Shown here: piece after piece, positions 1-6,805 of the stretch
How positions within the stretch are numbered: position 1 is the stretch's first letter
How the letters are laid out: the number at the start of each line of letters is the position of its first letter
NCBI GenBank assembly: GCA_012799425.1
Contig: JAAZLF010000441.1
Coordinates: 1 to 6,805 of the forward strand
Reading direction: 5' to 3'
DNA length: 6,805 nucleotides
From: Actinomycetales bacterium
GTDB lineage: Bacteria; Actinomycetota; Actinomycetes; Actinomycetales; Dermabacteraceae
The notes under the pieces: generated by a model
What the model was told of the DNA's origin: nothing
Database searches by the model: none
What the model saw: only the letters and a program-made list of their open reading frames with translations
Made by a program: the position numbers and the translations under genes

Positions 1-114
1 CGGGGCGCCCTCGGCGACGGCATTGCTGAGCCGCTCGAGCAGGACGTCGGGCTTCTCCTCGGACTCGATCACGATCTCGCGAGGGGAGTGCTGGATGCCG
101 ATACGGATCTCCAT
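1..114 (-). CDS. DUF3107 family protein, N-terminal 38 residues (runs off the left edge)
   Basis: Reading the minus strand from the ATG at 114-112 gives an open frame of 38 codons to the window edge, beginning MEIRIGIQHSPREIVIES. This opening is the signature of the small (about 70-100 aa) actinobacterial DUF3107 family, whose M. tuberculosis member is, from memory, Rv3208A/TB9.4. No catalytic motif, signal peptide or membrane segment is visible, and the family function is unknown to me. The start is supported by a Shine-Dalgarno AAGGA (minus strand, 125-121) six bases before the ATG. It lies 59 bp downstream of the TetR gene on the same strand, the same pairing as Rv3208-Rv3208A, so the two are likely one operon. 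About half of the protein is outside the window. Seen: start, ribosome site and N-terminus. Inferred: family and operon. Confidence 0.85.
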   Translation of the reverse strand, partial: MEIRIGIQHSPREIVIESEEKPDVLLERLSNAVAEGAP

Positions 115-125
115 GACCTGTCCTT

Positions 126-141
126 CCCTCCGCCCGGAGGG
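126..141 (-). repeat. Short GC-rich inverted repeat between tetR and the DUF3107 gene
   Basis: Positions 126-131 (CCCTCC) and 136-141 (GGAGGG) are perfect inverted repeats around a 4-base loop; the loop's outer bases can also pair. On the minus-strand transcript the hairpin ends directly before the AAGGA ribosome site of the DUF3107 gene. No T-run follows it, so it is not a convincing intrinsic terminator. It could influence translation of the downstream gene or be a chance product of very GC-rich sequence. The remainder of the 59-bp gap (115-173) shows nothing else I can name. Confidence 0.35.
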
Positions 142-173
142 CGGGGACGTTCGTTGCTGTGCCGCTGGGAAGT

Positions 174-836
174 CTACGCGTCGGCGCAGGAGGAGGATCC
201 GGTGTCCGCCCCCAGCACAACCCCGGCCACGCGGGGGTTCTCCAGCGGAGCGAAACCGGTCAGCCCGTGCACCATCGTGGTGGTCATCGTGTCCAGGAGC
301 TCCTCGCGCTCCGCCTCGTCCGCCGCGCTGTGCAGCAGCTGCGCCGTGGTCTGGGCGACGGCGATGAACGCCCGTCCCAGGGCACGGGACTGCTCGGGGC
401 CGATCCGCCGGGAGGCGGTCATCACTCCCGCCAGCTCGACGGCGAGCCGATCGAGCACTGCGACGACGCGCTCCTGGACGGCTTCCGAGATCATCTCGTG
501 GCCGGTGAACAGACGCAGCGAGTTGTCCAGCGCCACGAACCGGTAGAAGCGGTGCAGCCCGCTGCGGACGCGGGAGGTGGTGTCGCCCTGATGCTCGCCG
601 AGGGCGCGAACCTCGGCGAGCATCGACTCCGCGATGATGTCCAGCACTTCGACGTAGAGCGACTCCTTGGACTCGAAGTGCTGATACAGGACGGGCTTGG
701 TGACACCGGCCGCAGCGGCGATGTCGTCCATCGAGGTGGACTGGAAGCCCTTCTCGGTGAACACGCGCGTGGCGAGCTCGAGCAGCTGGGTGCGCCGTTG
801 CGCGCGCGGCATCCTGGCCGTGGGGGACGTGGTCAT
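174..836 (-). CDS. TetR/AcrR-family transcriptional regulator
   Basis: A 220-residue protein, normal length for the family. Residues about 14-61 form the TetR DNA-binding domain: the first helix ends in LATRVFTEKGF, the turn and second helix read TSMDDIAAAAGV, and recognition helix residues 45-54 read VTKPVLYQHF, followed by the usual KESLY. The remaining 150 or so residues are the helical ligand/dimer domain, whose ligand cannot be read from sequence. The ATG at 836-834 is chosen because GGAGG (minus strand, 849-845) sits eight bases upstream. An ATG at 887-885 would add 17 residues (MPRSALLPLPSYSEADA) outside the conserved domain and has a poorer ribosome site; ATG 812 would drop eight. The stop is TAG at 176-174. 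It is followed by the DUF3107 gene and is divergent from adnA. From gene order it resembles M. tuberculosis Rv3208 (from memory). Autoregulation is likely for the family but not shown here. Confidence 0.94.
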   Translation of the reverse strand: MTTSPTARMPRAQRRTQLLELATRVFTEKGFQSTSMDDIAAAAGVTKPVLYQHFESKESLYVEVLDIIAESMLAEVRALGEHQGDTTSRVRSGLHRFYRFVALDNSLRLFTGHEMISEAVQERVVAVLDRLAVELAGVMTASRRIGPEQSRALGRAFIAVAQTTAQLLHSAADEAEREELLDTMTTTMVHGLTGFAPLENPRVAGVVLGADTGSSSCADA

Positions 837-981
837 GGCGTCAGCCTCCGAATAGGACGGCAGCGGGAGGAGAGCACTGCGGGGCATCTTTCGGGGTTCC
901 TCGTGATCCTGGACACTGTACCTTCGTCCCGGTGCCGCGTCGGCGAGCACGGCTGTCAGTCCGGTGAGGTGGAATGAGGGC
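837..981. promoter_or_regulatory. Divergent intergenic control region, tetR/DUF3107 versus adnAB
   Basis: The only non-coding stretch between the two divergent operons, so both promoters should lie in or near it. For tetR, a weak candidate is a -10-like TACAGT on the minus strand (920-915), with CCGACG (943-938) 17 bases upstream sharing only the GAC core of TTGAC. On the plus strand TACCTT at 919-924 fits TAnnnT but has no good -35. An odd palindrome ACACTGT (913-919), extending imperfectly to 11 bases, overlaps both candidates and is where a TetR operator might sit; it is shorter than typical TetR operators. A mycobacterial-type DNA-damage promoter is not obvious. Promoter positions are inference; only the divergent arrangement is firm. 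Confidence 0.4.
967..973 (+). promoter_or_regulatory. Likely ribosome binding site of adnA
   Basis: AGGTGGA differs from AGGAGGA at one base and lies eight bases before the ATG at 982. This favours ATG 982 over the in-frame GTG at 964, which lies six codons upstream, overlaps this site and has no purine-rich sequence before it. Confidence 0.55.
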
Positions 982-3900
982 ATGCGACGCACGGGCACGA
1001 TCACGGGTGAGGGGATCCGCCTGCTCGGACCCGATCTGGCGGTGCTCCCGCCCGTTCTCGACCGCAGCATCCTGGACCCGGAGCAGCAGCGCGCCCTGGA
1101 GATCTTCCTGGGCGGGGAAGACGCCCTCGTCCACGGCGGCCCGGGCAGCGGCCGCACCGCTCTGGCGCTGACAGCGGCCGAGCTCTCGGGCGACGGGACG
1201 CTGCTGCTGGCCCCGCGCCGCACGGCCGCCGGACGGCTCCGCGACGCCCTCGCCGTGCACGGCGGCGGGCAGGTGAGGGCGATGACTCCGCCCGCCCTGG
1301 GCCACGCGATCATCCGCGCCGATGCTCTGCACCGCGGTCTGGGCGAGCCGACCCTGGTCACCGGCGCCGAGCAGGACGCCCTGCTGGCCGAGCTGATCGG
1401 GCTGCGGGAGACCTGGCATCTGGACGTGGACCCCGGCGCGCGCTCCCTGCCCGGTTTCCGCACCGAGCTGCGTGACCTCATCACACGGGCCACCGAGCTC
1501 GGTCTCACCCCCGCGCAGCTCGACGCCCTGGGAAGAGAGCGGGGCCGACCCGCCTGGCGGGACGCCGCGGCCCTGCTGCGGGACTACCTCGGGGTGCTCG
1601 ACCTCGAGGCCTCCGCGGCGCTCGACGCCGGGCCGCGGCTGGACTCCGGCGCCCTGGTGCGCCGCGCCGCACGGCTGCTTGCGGACCCGACGGTCCCGCC
1701 GCCGTTCCGCGCCGTCGTGGTCGACGACGCCCAGGACCTCACCGCCGCGGGGATCGACCTGGTCGCCGCCCTCGCCTCGGCCGGTGCGAAAGTGCTGGTG
1801 TGCACCTGTCCGGATGCTGCGGTGGACACCTTCCGAGGAGCCCTGCCCGATGCTGGCGATCGTCTGCGGGACGTGCTCGTGCGTCCGTTGCGCGAGATCG
1901 TGCTCGGCGGCGCGCACGCACAGCAGGAGGGCCTGACCGCTGCGGTCGACAGCCTGCGGGGGCGGCTGCCGCTGGCCGGTGCTCCGGCGCAGTCGCGGCG
2001 TCCGCGCGGCACGGAGCGTGCTGGTCTGGTCGCGCTGCGGGCCCAGGACCCGCTGGACGAAGCCCGGTTGATCGGCTCCGCGCTCAGGGACCTCCACCAC
2101 CGCGAGGAGGTCCCGTACGACGAGATGGCGGTGGTGTGCCGCTCGGGCGCCGCCGTGGCAGACCTCGCCGATCTGCTCTCCCGCACCGGTCTGCCGGTGC
2201 GCGCTCCACGACGCCCCCAGCCGCTGCGCGAGGTCCCTGCGGTCGCGGACCTGATGACGATCCTCGAGATCGGTCTGGCCCCTGCAGGATCGCCGCTGGA
2301 CCCCAGAGCGGCAGGGGAGCTGCTGCGCGGGCCCTTCGGCGATGCCGACACGCTTCGGCTGCGTCGCATCCGTCGGCTGCTGCTTACCGCGCACCGCACC
2401 GCGGAGCCGGACAGCGGGATCACCAGCGAGCAGCTGCTCGCCCGCGCCCTCGTCGACGCCGAGGTGCCGGGCCTCCCGGACCCCGAGGCCAGGGGTCGCG
2501 CCGCCGCCCCCGTGCATCGTGTGCGCGCGATGATCCGAGCGGTGCGCGAGCACAGGCACGACGATGCCCAGCAGGTGCTCTGGCACGCCTGGGACGCCTC
2601 CGGCCTCGCCGGCGGATGGCGCCGCGCCGCCCTCGGCGATGTGGGGGACGTCGACGGCGCACGCGCACGCCTGGCCTCCTCCCGGCTCGACGCCCTGCTC
2701 GAGCTGTTCGCCGCCGCCGAGCGGCTCACCGACCGCCGACCGGGCGCAGGAGCGGAGGACCTCGTCGAGCAGGTCCGGGGCCAGGCGGTGGTCGAGGACA
2801 CCCTCGCCCCTGCCGCCGCCGCTCGCGGCAGCATCGCGGTGCTCACCCCCGCCCAGCTCGCCGGCGAGCACCGCGACACGGTCGTGCTCGCCCGGCTGCA
2901 GGAGGGCGCCTGGCCCGATCTGCGCCTGCGTTCGACCCTCTTCGGCGCCGCCGAGCTGTCGCTGTGGGCCGGGGCCCGGCGCGGCGCAGAGCACCCCGTC
3001 GAGCCCGAGGCGCTGCGCGCGCTGCAGCGCGACCAGGTCCTCGCCGATGAGCTGCGCCTGGCCGTCAGCGCTCTCGCCCGCTCGCGGCGCCGCGTGCTCG
3101 TCACCGCGGTCCAGGACGAGCAGAACGAGCCCTCCGCCCTCTTCGACGCGCTCGAGGCGCTGGTCACCGAACCGTGGATCGATGCGGAGGCGCTGCGGCG
3201 GGACCCCGGCCCGGCGCCCGACGCACGCCGCCTGGTCGCAGCCCTGCGTCGACGACTGCACGGGCAGGACCCGCAGGACGTGCACGATGCCGCCCTCGCC
3301 CTGACCGCGCTCCGCCGTGCCGGAGCCCCCGGCACTGACCCCGGGCGCTGGTACCACCAGGAGCCGAGCTCCACGGAGCCGCTCCATGAGGACGGCACCC
3401 CGATCCGCCTGTCCCCCTCGGCCCTCGAGCGGGCCGTGGACTGCCCGCAGTCATGGCTGATGGAGCGCGCCGGCGGCACCCGGTCCGGTGGCCCGGCCCA
3501 GCTGATCGGCACCGCTCTGCACCATCTCGCCCAGGTCCACCCCCGCGGGCCCGAGGCGGACACGGATCTGCTCGATGAGCTGCACACCCTGCTGCGCACC
3601 GTGCCCGGCACCGAGACCTGGTCCGGCAGGCGCCGGGTGCGCCGGGCCGAGGATGCCGCCCTCCTGCTCGCCCAGCACCTGCGCACCGCCGGGGAGCCGC
3701 TCGCGATCGAGGCGCCCTTCGAGGTGGAGCTGGGACGCGTCCGACTGCGCGGCAGCATCGACCGGATCGAGGGCGATGCGACCGGCCTGCGGGTCGTGGA
3801 CCTCAAATCCGGACGTGCGGCGAAGACCGCCGCCAAGGCGGAGGAGGACCTGCAGCTGGCCGCCTATCAGGCCGCCGTGCGCGAAGGACCCCTCGCCGAG

Positions 3901-4155
3901 GAGCTCGGCGAGGATGCGCCCGAGCGGCTGAACGGCGCCCAGCTCGTCTACGTCGGCACCGGCGGGAAGAAGGCCGCTGTGCGCAGCCAGACCGCCCTGC
4001 CCCGCGCCGAGGACCCCGCATGGTTCGACGACCTCGTCCAGCGGGTCTCCCGCGACGTCTCCGGCGACCGGGTCACCGCGCGGATCAACGCCCACTGCAC
4101 CCACTGCGCGGTGCGCAGCAGCTGCCCCCTGCAGCCCGAAGGAGACCAGCTGTGA
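982..4155 (+). CDS. adnA: AdnA subunit of the AdnAB double-strand-break helicase-nuclease, with degenerate motor
   Basis: 1057 residues, close to the roughly 1050 of mycobacterial AdnA. AdnA pairs with AdnB to unwind and resect DNA ends in the cytoplasm. Residues about 30-760 have a UvrD-like layout, but its motifs are worn: Walker A is GGPGSGRT with Arg58 in place of the catalytic Lys; Walker B is VVDDAQD (Asp248-Asp249), Asp replacing the usual Glu; motif III (residues 275-287) lacks GDPQQ and keeps only Pro and RGA; motif V (622-634) loses its His, Lys and Glu; motif VI keeps Arg700 but has Ala699 for Thr. The C-terminal RecB-type nuclease (about 810-1057) is complete: GTALHH with His847, GSIDR with Asp927, VVDLKSG with Asp940 and Lys942, and QLAAYQ with Gln958 and Tyr962. 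Cys821 plus C-x2-C-x5-C at 1039, 1042 and 1048 match a 4Fe-4S nuclease. The stop overlaps the adnB start. AddB is the less likely alternative, since its partner would be AddA and gene order and lengths fit AdnAB better. Confidence 0.87.
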   Translation: MRRTGTITGEGIRLLGPDLAVLPPVLDRSILDPEQQRALEIFLGGEDALVHGGPGSGRTALALTAAELSGDGTLLLAPRRTAAGRLRDALAVHGGGQVRAMTPPALGHAIIRADALHRGLGEPTLVTGAEQDALLAELIGLRETWHLDVDPGARSLPGFRTELRDLITRATELGLTPAQLDALGRERGRPAWRDAAALLRDYLGVLDLEASAALDAGPRLDSGALVRRAARLLADPTVPPPFRAVVVDDAQDLTAAGIDLVAALASAGAKVLVCTCPDAAVDTFRGALPDAGDRLRDVLVRPLREIVLGGAHAQQEGLTAAVDSLRGRLPLAGAPAQSRRPRGTERAGLVALRAQDPLDEARLIGSALRDLHHREEVPYDEMAVVCRSGAAVADLADLLSRTGLPVRAPRRPQPLREVPAVADLMTILEIGLAPAGSPLDPRAAGELLRGPFGDADTLRLRRIRRLLLTAHRTAEPDSGITSEQLLARALVDAEVPGLPDPEARGRAAAPVHRVRAMIRAVREHRHDDAQQVLWHAWDASGLAGGWRRAALGDVGDVDGARARLASSRLDALLELFAAAERLTDRRPGAGAEDLVEQVRGQAVVEDTLAPAAAARGSIAVLTPAQLAGEHRDTVVLARLQEGAWPDLRLRSTLFGAAELSLWAGARRGAEHPVEPEALRALQRDQVLADELRLAVSALARSRRRVLVTAVQDEQNEPSALFDALEALVTEPWIDAEALRRDPGPAPDARRLVAALRRRLHGQDPQDVHDAALALTALRRAGAPGTDPGRWYHQEPSSTEPLHEDGTPIRLSPSALERAVDCPQSWLMERAGGTRSGGPAQLIGTALHHLAQVHPRGPEADTDLLDELHTLLRTVPGTETWSGRRRVRRAEDAALLLAQHLRTAGEPLAIEAPFEVELGRVRLRGSIDRIEGDATGLRVVDLKSGRAAKTAAKAEEDLQLAAYQAAVREGPLAEELGEDAPERLNGAQLVYVGTGGKKAAVRSQTALPRAEDPAWFDDLVQRVSRDVSGDRVTARINAHCTHCAVRSSCPLQPEGDQL
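4139..4144 (+). promoter_or_regulatory. Ribosome binding site of adnB, inside the end of adnA
   Basis: AAGGAG lies seven bases before GTG 4152 and within the last codons of adnA. It fixes the GTG as the adnB start: the GTGA at 4152-4155 shares its last three bases with the adnA TGA stop. Such an overlap usually couples translation and keeps the two subunits near equal amounts. Confidence 0.85.
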
Positions 4156-6805
4156 CCACCACCCAGTCCCTCGCCGGGCCCCGGCACTCCGCGGCGCGCC
4201 TCGCCGCTCTCCTCGAGCAGCCTCCGCCCACCGCCGAGCAGACCCGGGTCATCGAGGCGCCTCTTTCACCGATGCTGGTGGTCGCCGGAGCGGGCTCGGG
4301 CAAGACCGAGACCATGGCCTCGCGCGTGGTGTGGCTGATCGCCAACGGGATCGTCGAGCCGCGGCAGGTGCTCGGCCTGACCTTCACCCGCAAAGCCGCG
4401 CACGAGCTCGCCGAACGGATCTCCGCGCGCCTGGCCTCGCTCGCCGGGGCGCTGCGCGCGGAGGGACTGCCCCTGCCGCCCGGGCTCGAGCGGGGAGGTG
4501 ACGACCTGGTGGGGCAGCGGCCCGTCGTCCACACCTACAACGGCTTCGCCCTCGACCTGGTGCGGGAGCACGCGCTCGCCGTCGGCATCGATCCTGAGCT
4601 GACCATGATGTCCACCTCCGCGTCCTGGCAGCTCGCCCACGAGATCATCGAGGGCTGGGACGACTCCCTGGACCTCGAGGCCTCCCCGGCGACCCTCACC
4701 GCGGCGCTGCTCTCGCTGACCTCCTCCCTCGCCGATCACCTGGTCGCACCCGCACAGCTGGCCGAGCACCTGCAGCAGATCCACGCCCACCTCTCCGGCA
4801 TCCCGCTCCAGGTCGAGGGGCGGCGGCGCACCACGCCGAAGGCCGTCGCCTCCGTGCTCGGCGCCCTCGAGTCGCGCCTCTCGCTGATCCCGCTGCTGGA
4901 GCGGTTCTCCGAGATCCGCACCGAGGCCTCCGCCCTCGACTTCGCCGACCAGGTATCGCTCGCCTCCCGGGTGGCCGCTGGGGTGCCCGCTGCGGGGGCG
5001 CTGGCCCGCCGGATGCACAAGGTGGTCCTGCTCGACGAGTTCCAGGACACCTCCGTCGCGCAGCTGCAGATGCTCACCGACCTCTTCGGCCCGGGCCATG
5101 CCGCCTGCGCCGTCGGCGACCCGCAGCAGGCGATCTACGGCTGGCGCGGTGCCTCGGCCGCCTCCCTCGCGGGTTTCGCCGACGCCTTCGCGGCTCCGGG
5201 GCGACCGGTCCTGCAGTGCAGCCTGTCCACTTCGTGGCGCAACGACGACGCGGTGCTCGCCGTCGCGAACCGGCTCGCCGCGCCGCTGCGCCACGCCGAT
5301 GCGGGCCTGACGATCCCTGAGCTGCGGGCCCGGCCCGGCGCCGGGGAGGGCGCCTGCGAGATCGTCGAGGCCTCCGACGAGCGTGCCGAGGCCCGGGAGA
5401 TCGGCCGCTGGATCCTCGAGCGGCGTGCCGAAGCTCCCCAGGACGAGCCACCGGCGTCGGCCGCCGTGCTGGTGCGCGCCCGCCGCCAGATCCCCGCCCT
5501 GGTCGAGGGGCTCGAGGCGGAGGGGCTGCGTGCCGAGGTGGTGGGTCTGGGCGGGCTCCTGCACCGCCCCGAGGTCGCCGACGTGCGCGCGGTGCTGGAG
5601 TGCGCGCACGACCCGGGCCGCGGCGATGCGCTGATGCGCCTGCTGACCGGGCCCCGCTTCCGTCTCGGAGCCCGGGATCTCGCGGTGCTGGGCCGCTGGA
5701 GGGACCGGGTGGGCTCCCGGCTGCGCCGCCGGGAGGAGGCCCCCGGCGGCCAGGACGAGGCGGAGTCCGTCTCGCTGGTGGACGCGCTCGACGACCTCCC
5801 GCCCGCGGACTGGACCGATCCCTCCGGACGCTCGCTGTCCGCGACCGGACGTGACCGGCTGCTCCAGATCCAGCAGATCCTGCGCGAGATGCGACGCCTG
5901 CTCCCGCTCCCGCTGCCCGACCTCGTCACCGCTGCGACGCGCCTGCTCGATGTGGACCTCACCCTGCTGGAGTCCGAGCCCGGCTCGCGGGCCCTGGCCG
6001 ACCTCGAGGCCTTCCGCGACCACGCCGCCTCCTTCGACCGCACCGCCCGCCGTGGCGGGCTCGGTGCCTACCTCGACCTGCTCGAGATCAGCGAGGACGA
6101 GGAGGCGGGGCTCGCCGTCACCGCCGCTCCCGAGACCGCGCACGACCCGGCCGCGGTCACCATCGTCACCATGCACTCGGCCAAGGGACTGGAGTGGGAT
6201 CTGGTCGCGGTCGCCGGACTGACGGAGGGGACCGTCCCCTCCTACGACCTGCGGCGGGCGAAGACCGACGAGGCGGGCCGGGCGCGGGTGCCCGGCGACG
6301 GGTGGCTCGGCAAGCTCGCCTCCGCCGCCGTGCCCACCGCGCTGCGCGGGGACGCCGACACCCTCCCGGAGCTCGCCTGGGCCGAGGCGGACACCCAGGT
6401 CGACGCCGAGGGGCTGATCGAGGACTTCCGTTTCGCGCAGGGGGAGGAGTCGCTGCGGGAGGACCGCAGGCTGATGTACGTCGCCGTGACCCGGGCTCGG
6501 CGCCGCCTGCTGCTGACCTCGGCCGCCTGGCGCGAGGGTCTGAGCACGGCGCGGCCCCGTTCGCGGTACCTCACCGAGGTCGGGGATCTGGTTCCCGAGC
6601 GCTTCCGCACCGTCCAGGAGGTCCCCGAGCGCAACCCGCTGGAGAGCGAGCGGCCTGCGGCCTCGTGGCCCCCGGCCCCCGGGGAGCAGGAGCGGAGCCG
6701 TGCCCGTGCCGCCGCGCTCCTCGTCGATGCCGCGCAGCAGGAGGAGCAGGAGCCTGCCGACCCCGAGCTCGCCGAGCTGGTACGGCGAGCCGTCGCGGAT
6801 CTCGA
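4152..6805 (+). CDS. adnB: AdnB subunit of AdnAB: UvrD-like motor, 3' end with nuclease domain beyond the window
   Basis: I translated this frame codon by codon: 884 uninterrupted codons from GTG 4152 to the edge, from a family of about 1100 residues. It is a superfamily 1A 3'-to-5' helicase with all motor motifs in order: Q-motif region PTAEQ (26-30); Walker A AGAGSGKT with Lys51; motif Ia TFTRKAA; motif Ic VHTYNGFA; Walker B LLDEFQDTS with Asp295-Glu296; motif III GDPQQAIYGWRGA (322-334); motif IV TSWRND around Trp362-Arg363; motif V MHSAKGLEWD (674-683); motif VI YVAVTRARRR with the Arg finger candidate Arg781. Residues about 820-884 form a Pro-, Glu- and Gln-rich linker leading to the RecB-like nuclease, which is not in the window. 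AdnB is described in mycobacteria as the leading motor of the complex. It is co-transcribed and translationally coupled with adnA. A plain UvrD or PcrA is unlikely because of the adnA partner and the long linker. Confidence 0.88.
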   Translation, partial: MTTTQSLAGPRHSAARLAALLEQPPPTAEQTRVIEAPLSPMLVVAGAGSGKTETMASRVVWLIANGIVEPRQVLGLTFTRKAAHELAERISARLASLAGALRAEGLPLPPGLERGGDDLVGQRPVVHTYNGFALDLVREHALAVGIDPELTMMSTSASWQLAHEIIEGWDDSLDLEASPATLTAALLSLTSSLADHLVAPAQLAEHLQQIHAHLSGIPLQVEGRRRTTPKAVASVLGALESRLSLIPLLERFSEIRTEASALDFADQVSLASRVAAGVPAAGALARRMHKVVLLDEFQDTSVAQLQMLTDLFGPGHAACAVGDPQQAIYGWRGASAASLAGFADAFAAPGRPVLQCSLSTSWRNDDAVLAVANRLAAPLRHADAGLTIPELRARPGAGEGACEIVEASDERAEAREIGRWILERRAEAPQDEPPASAAVLVRARRQIPALVEGLEAEGLRAEVVGLGGLLHRPEVADVRAVLECAHDPGRGDALMRLLTGPRFRLGARDLAVLGRWRDRVGSRLRRREEAPGGQDEAESVSLVDALDDLPPADWTDPSGRSLSATGRDRLLQIQQILREMRRLLPLPLPDLVTAATRLLDVDLTLLESEPGSRALADLEAFRDHAASFDRTARRGGLGAYLDLLEISEDEEAGLAVTAAPETAHDPAAVTIVTMHSAKGLEWDLVAVAGLTEGTVPSYDLRRAKTDEAGRARVPGDGWLGKLASAAVPTALRGDADTLPELAWAEADTQVDAEGLIEDFRFAQGEESLREDRRLMYVAVTRARRRLLLTSAAWREGLSTARPRSRYLTEVGDLVPERFRTVQEVPERNPLESERPAASWPPAPGEQERSRARAAALLVDAAQQEEQEPADPELAELVRRAVADL

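Noticed and set aside
126..141. Intrinsic terminator between tetR and the DUF3107 gene
   Set aside because: The stem is only 6-7 bp and no T-run follows on the transcript strand; it abuts a ribosome site instead.
964..981. GTG 964 as the adnA start (six extra residues)
   Set aside because: No Shine-Dalgarno precedes it, and the best ribosome site (967-973) overlaps it and serves ATG 982.
174..1508. Upstream extension of the TetR frame to 444 residues
   Set aside because: The extra residues are Arg/Ser-rich shadow sequence antisense to adnA. The TetR fold begins just after ATG 836, which has a good ribosome site.
841..3387. 848-codon open frame antisense to adnA
   Set aside because: Its codons mirror the third-position GC bias of adnA, its product is low-complexity Gly/Gln/Arg/Ala-rich without a recognisable domain, and it lies wholly opposite a convincing gene. 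It is a shadow frame of high-GC DNA.
1584..3836. 750-codon antisense frame with a Ser/Arg/Ala-rich product
   Set aside because: Same reasoning: biased composition, no domain, overlaps adnA in full and also conflicts with the other long antisense frame.
4266..6176. 636-codon open frame antisense to adnB
   Set aside because: Composition is Gly/Gln/Glu/Arg-rich with no motif, while the opposite strand carries every SF1 helicase motif in order.
4152..6805. AdnB as a truncated or broken gene
   Set aside because: The frame is uninterrupted to the last base; the missing nuclease domain is explained by the window edge.

Overview
The window is very GC-rich (roughly 72-74% by eye) with strong C/G bias at third codon positions, which points to an actinomycete. 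Gene content agrees: DUF3107 and the AdnAB pair are actinobacterial hallmarks, and the set resembles, from memory, the Mycobacterium tuberculosis Rv3201c-Rv3208A neighbourhood with its middle genes removed. A Micrococcales genome (Brachybacterium-like) is a guess from overall feel only.

Layout. Positions 1-114 (minus strand) hold the first 38 codons of a DUF3107 protein that runs off the left edge. A 59-bp gap with a small GC hairpin separates it from a TetR-family regulator at 836-174 (minus strand); the two are probably co-transcribed. Positions 837-981 form a divergent control region of about 145 bp. From 982 the plus strand is occupied to the right edge by two large, translationally coupled genes: adnA (982-4155, complete, 1057 aa) and adnB (4152 onward, first 884 codons). 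They share a 4-nt GTGA overlap with a strong ribosome binding site.

Function. AdnA and AdnB form the actinobacterial heterodimeric helicase-nuclease that binds DNA double-strand-break ends, unwinds them and resects them, doing the job of RecBCD or AddAB. Each subunit is a UvrD-like motor followed by a RecB-like nuclease. AdnB here has every visible superfamily 1 motor motif intact; its nuclease domain lies beyond the window. AdnA keeps a complete RecB nuclease with four cysteines placed as in iron-sulfur-cluster nucleases, but its motor is eroded at nearly every motif, including Walker A Lys to Arg and Walker B Glu to Asp. This suggests one working motor (AdnB) carrying a structural motor fold with a live nuclease (AdnA).

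Nothing in the window looks like a mobile element, RNA gene, CRISPR array or clearly new system. The degree of AdnA motor decay is the most interesting point; the regulatory pairing of the TetR gene with adnAB is the next.
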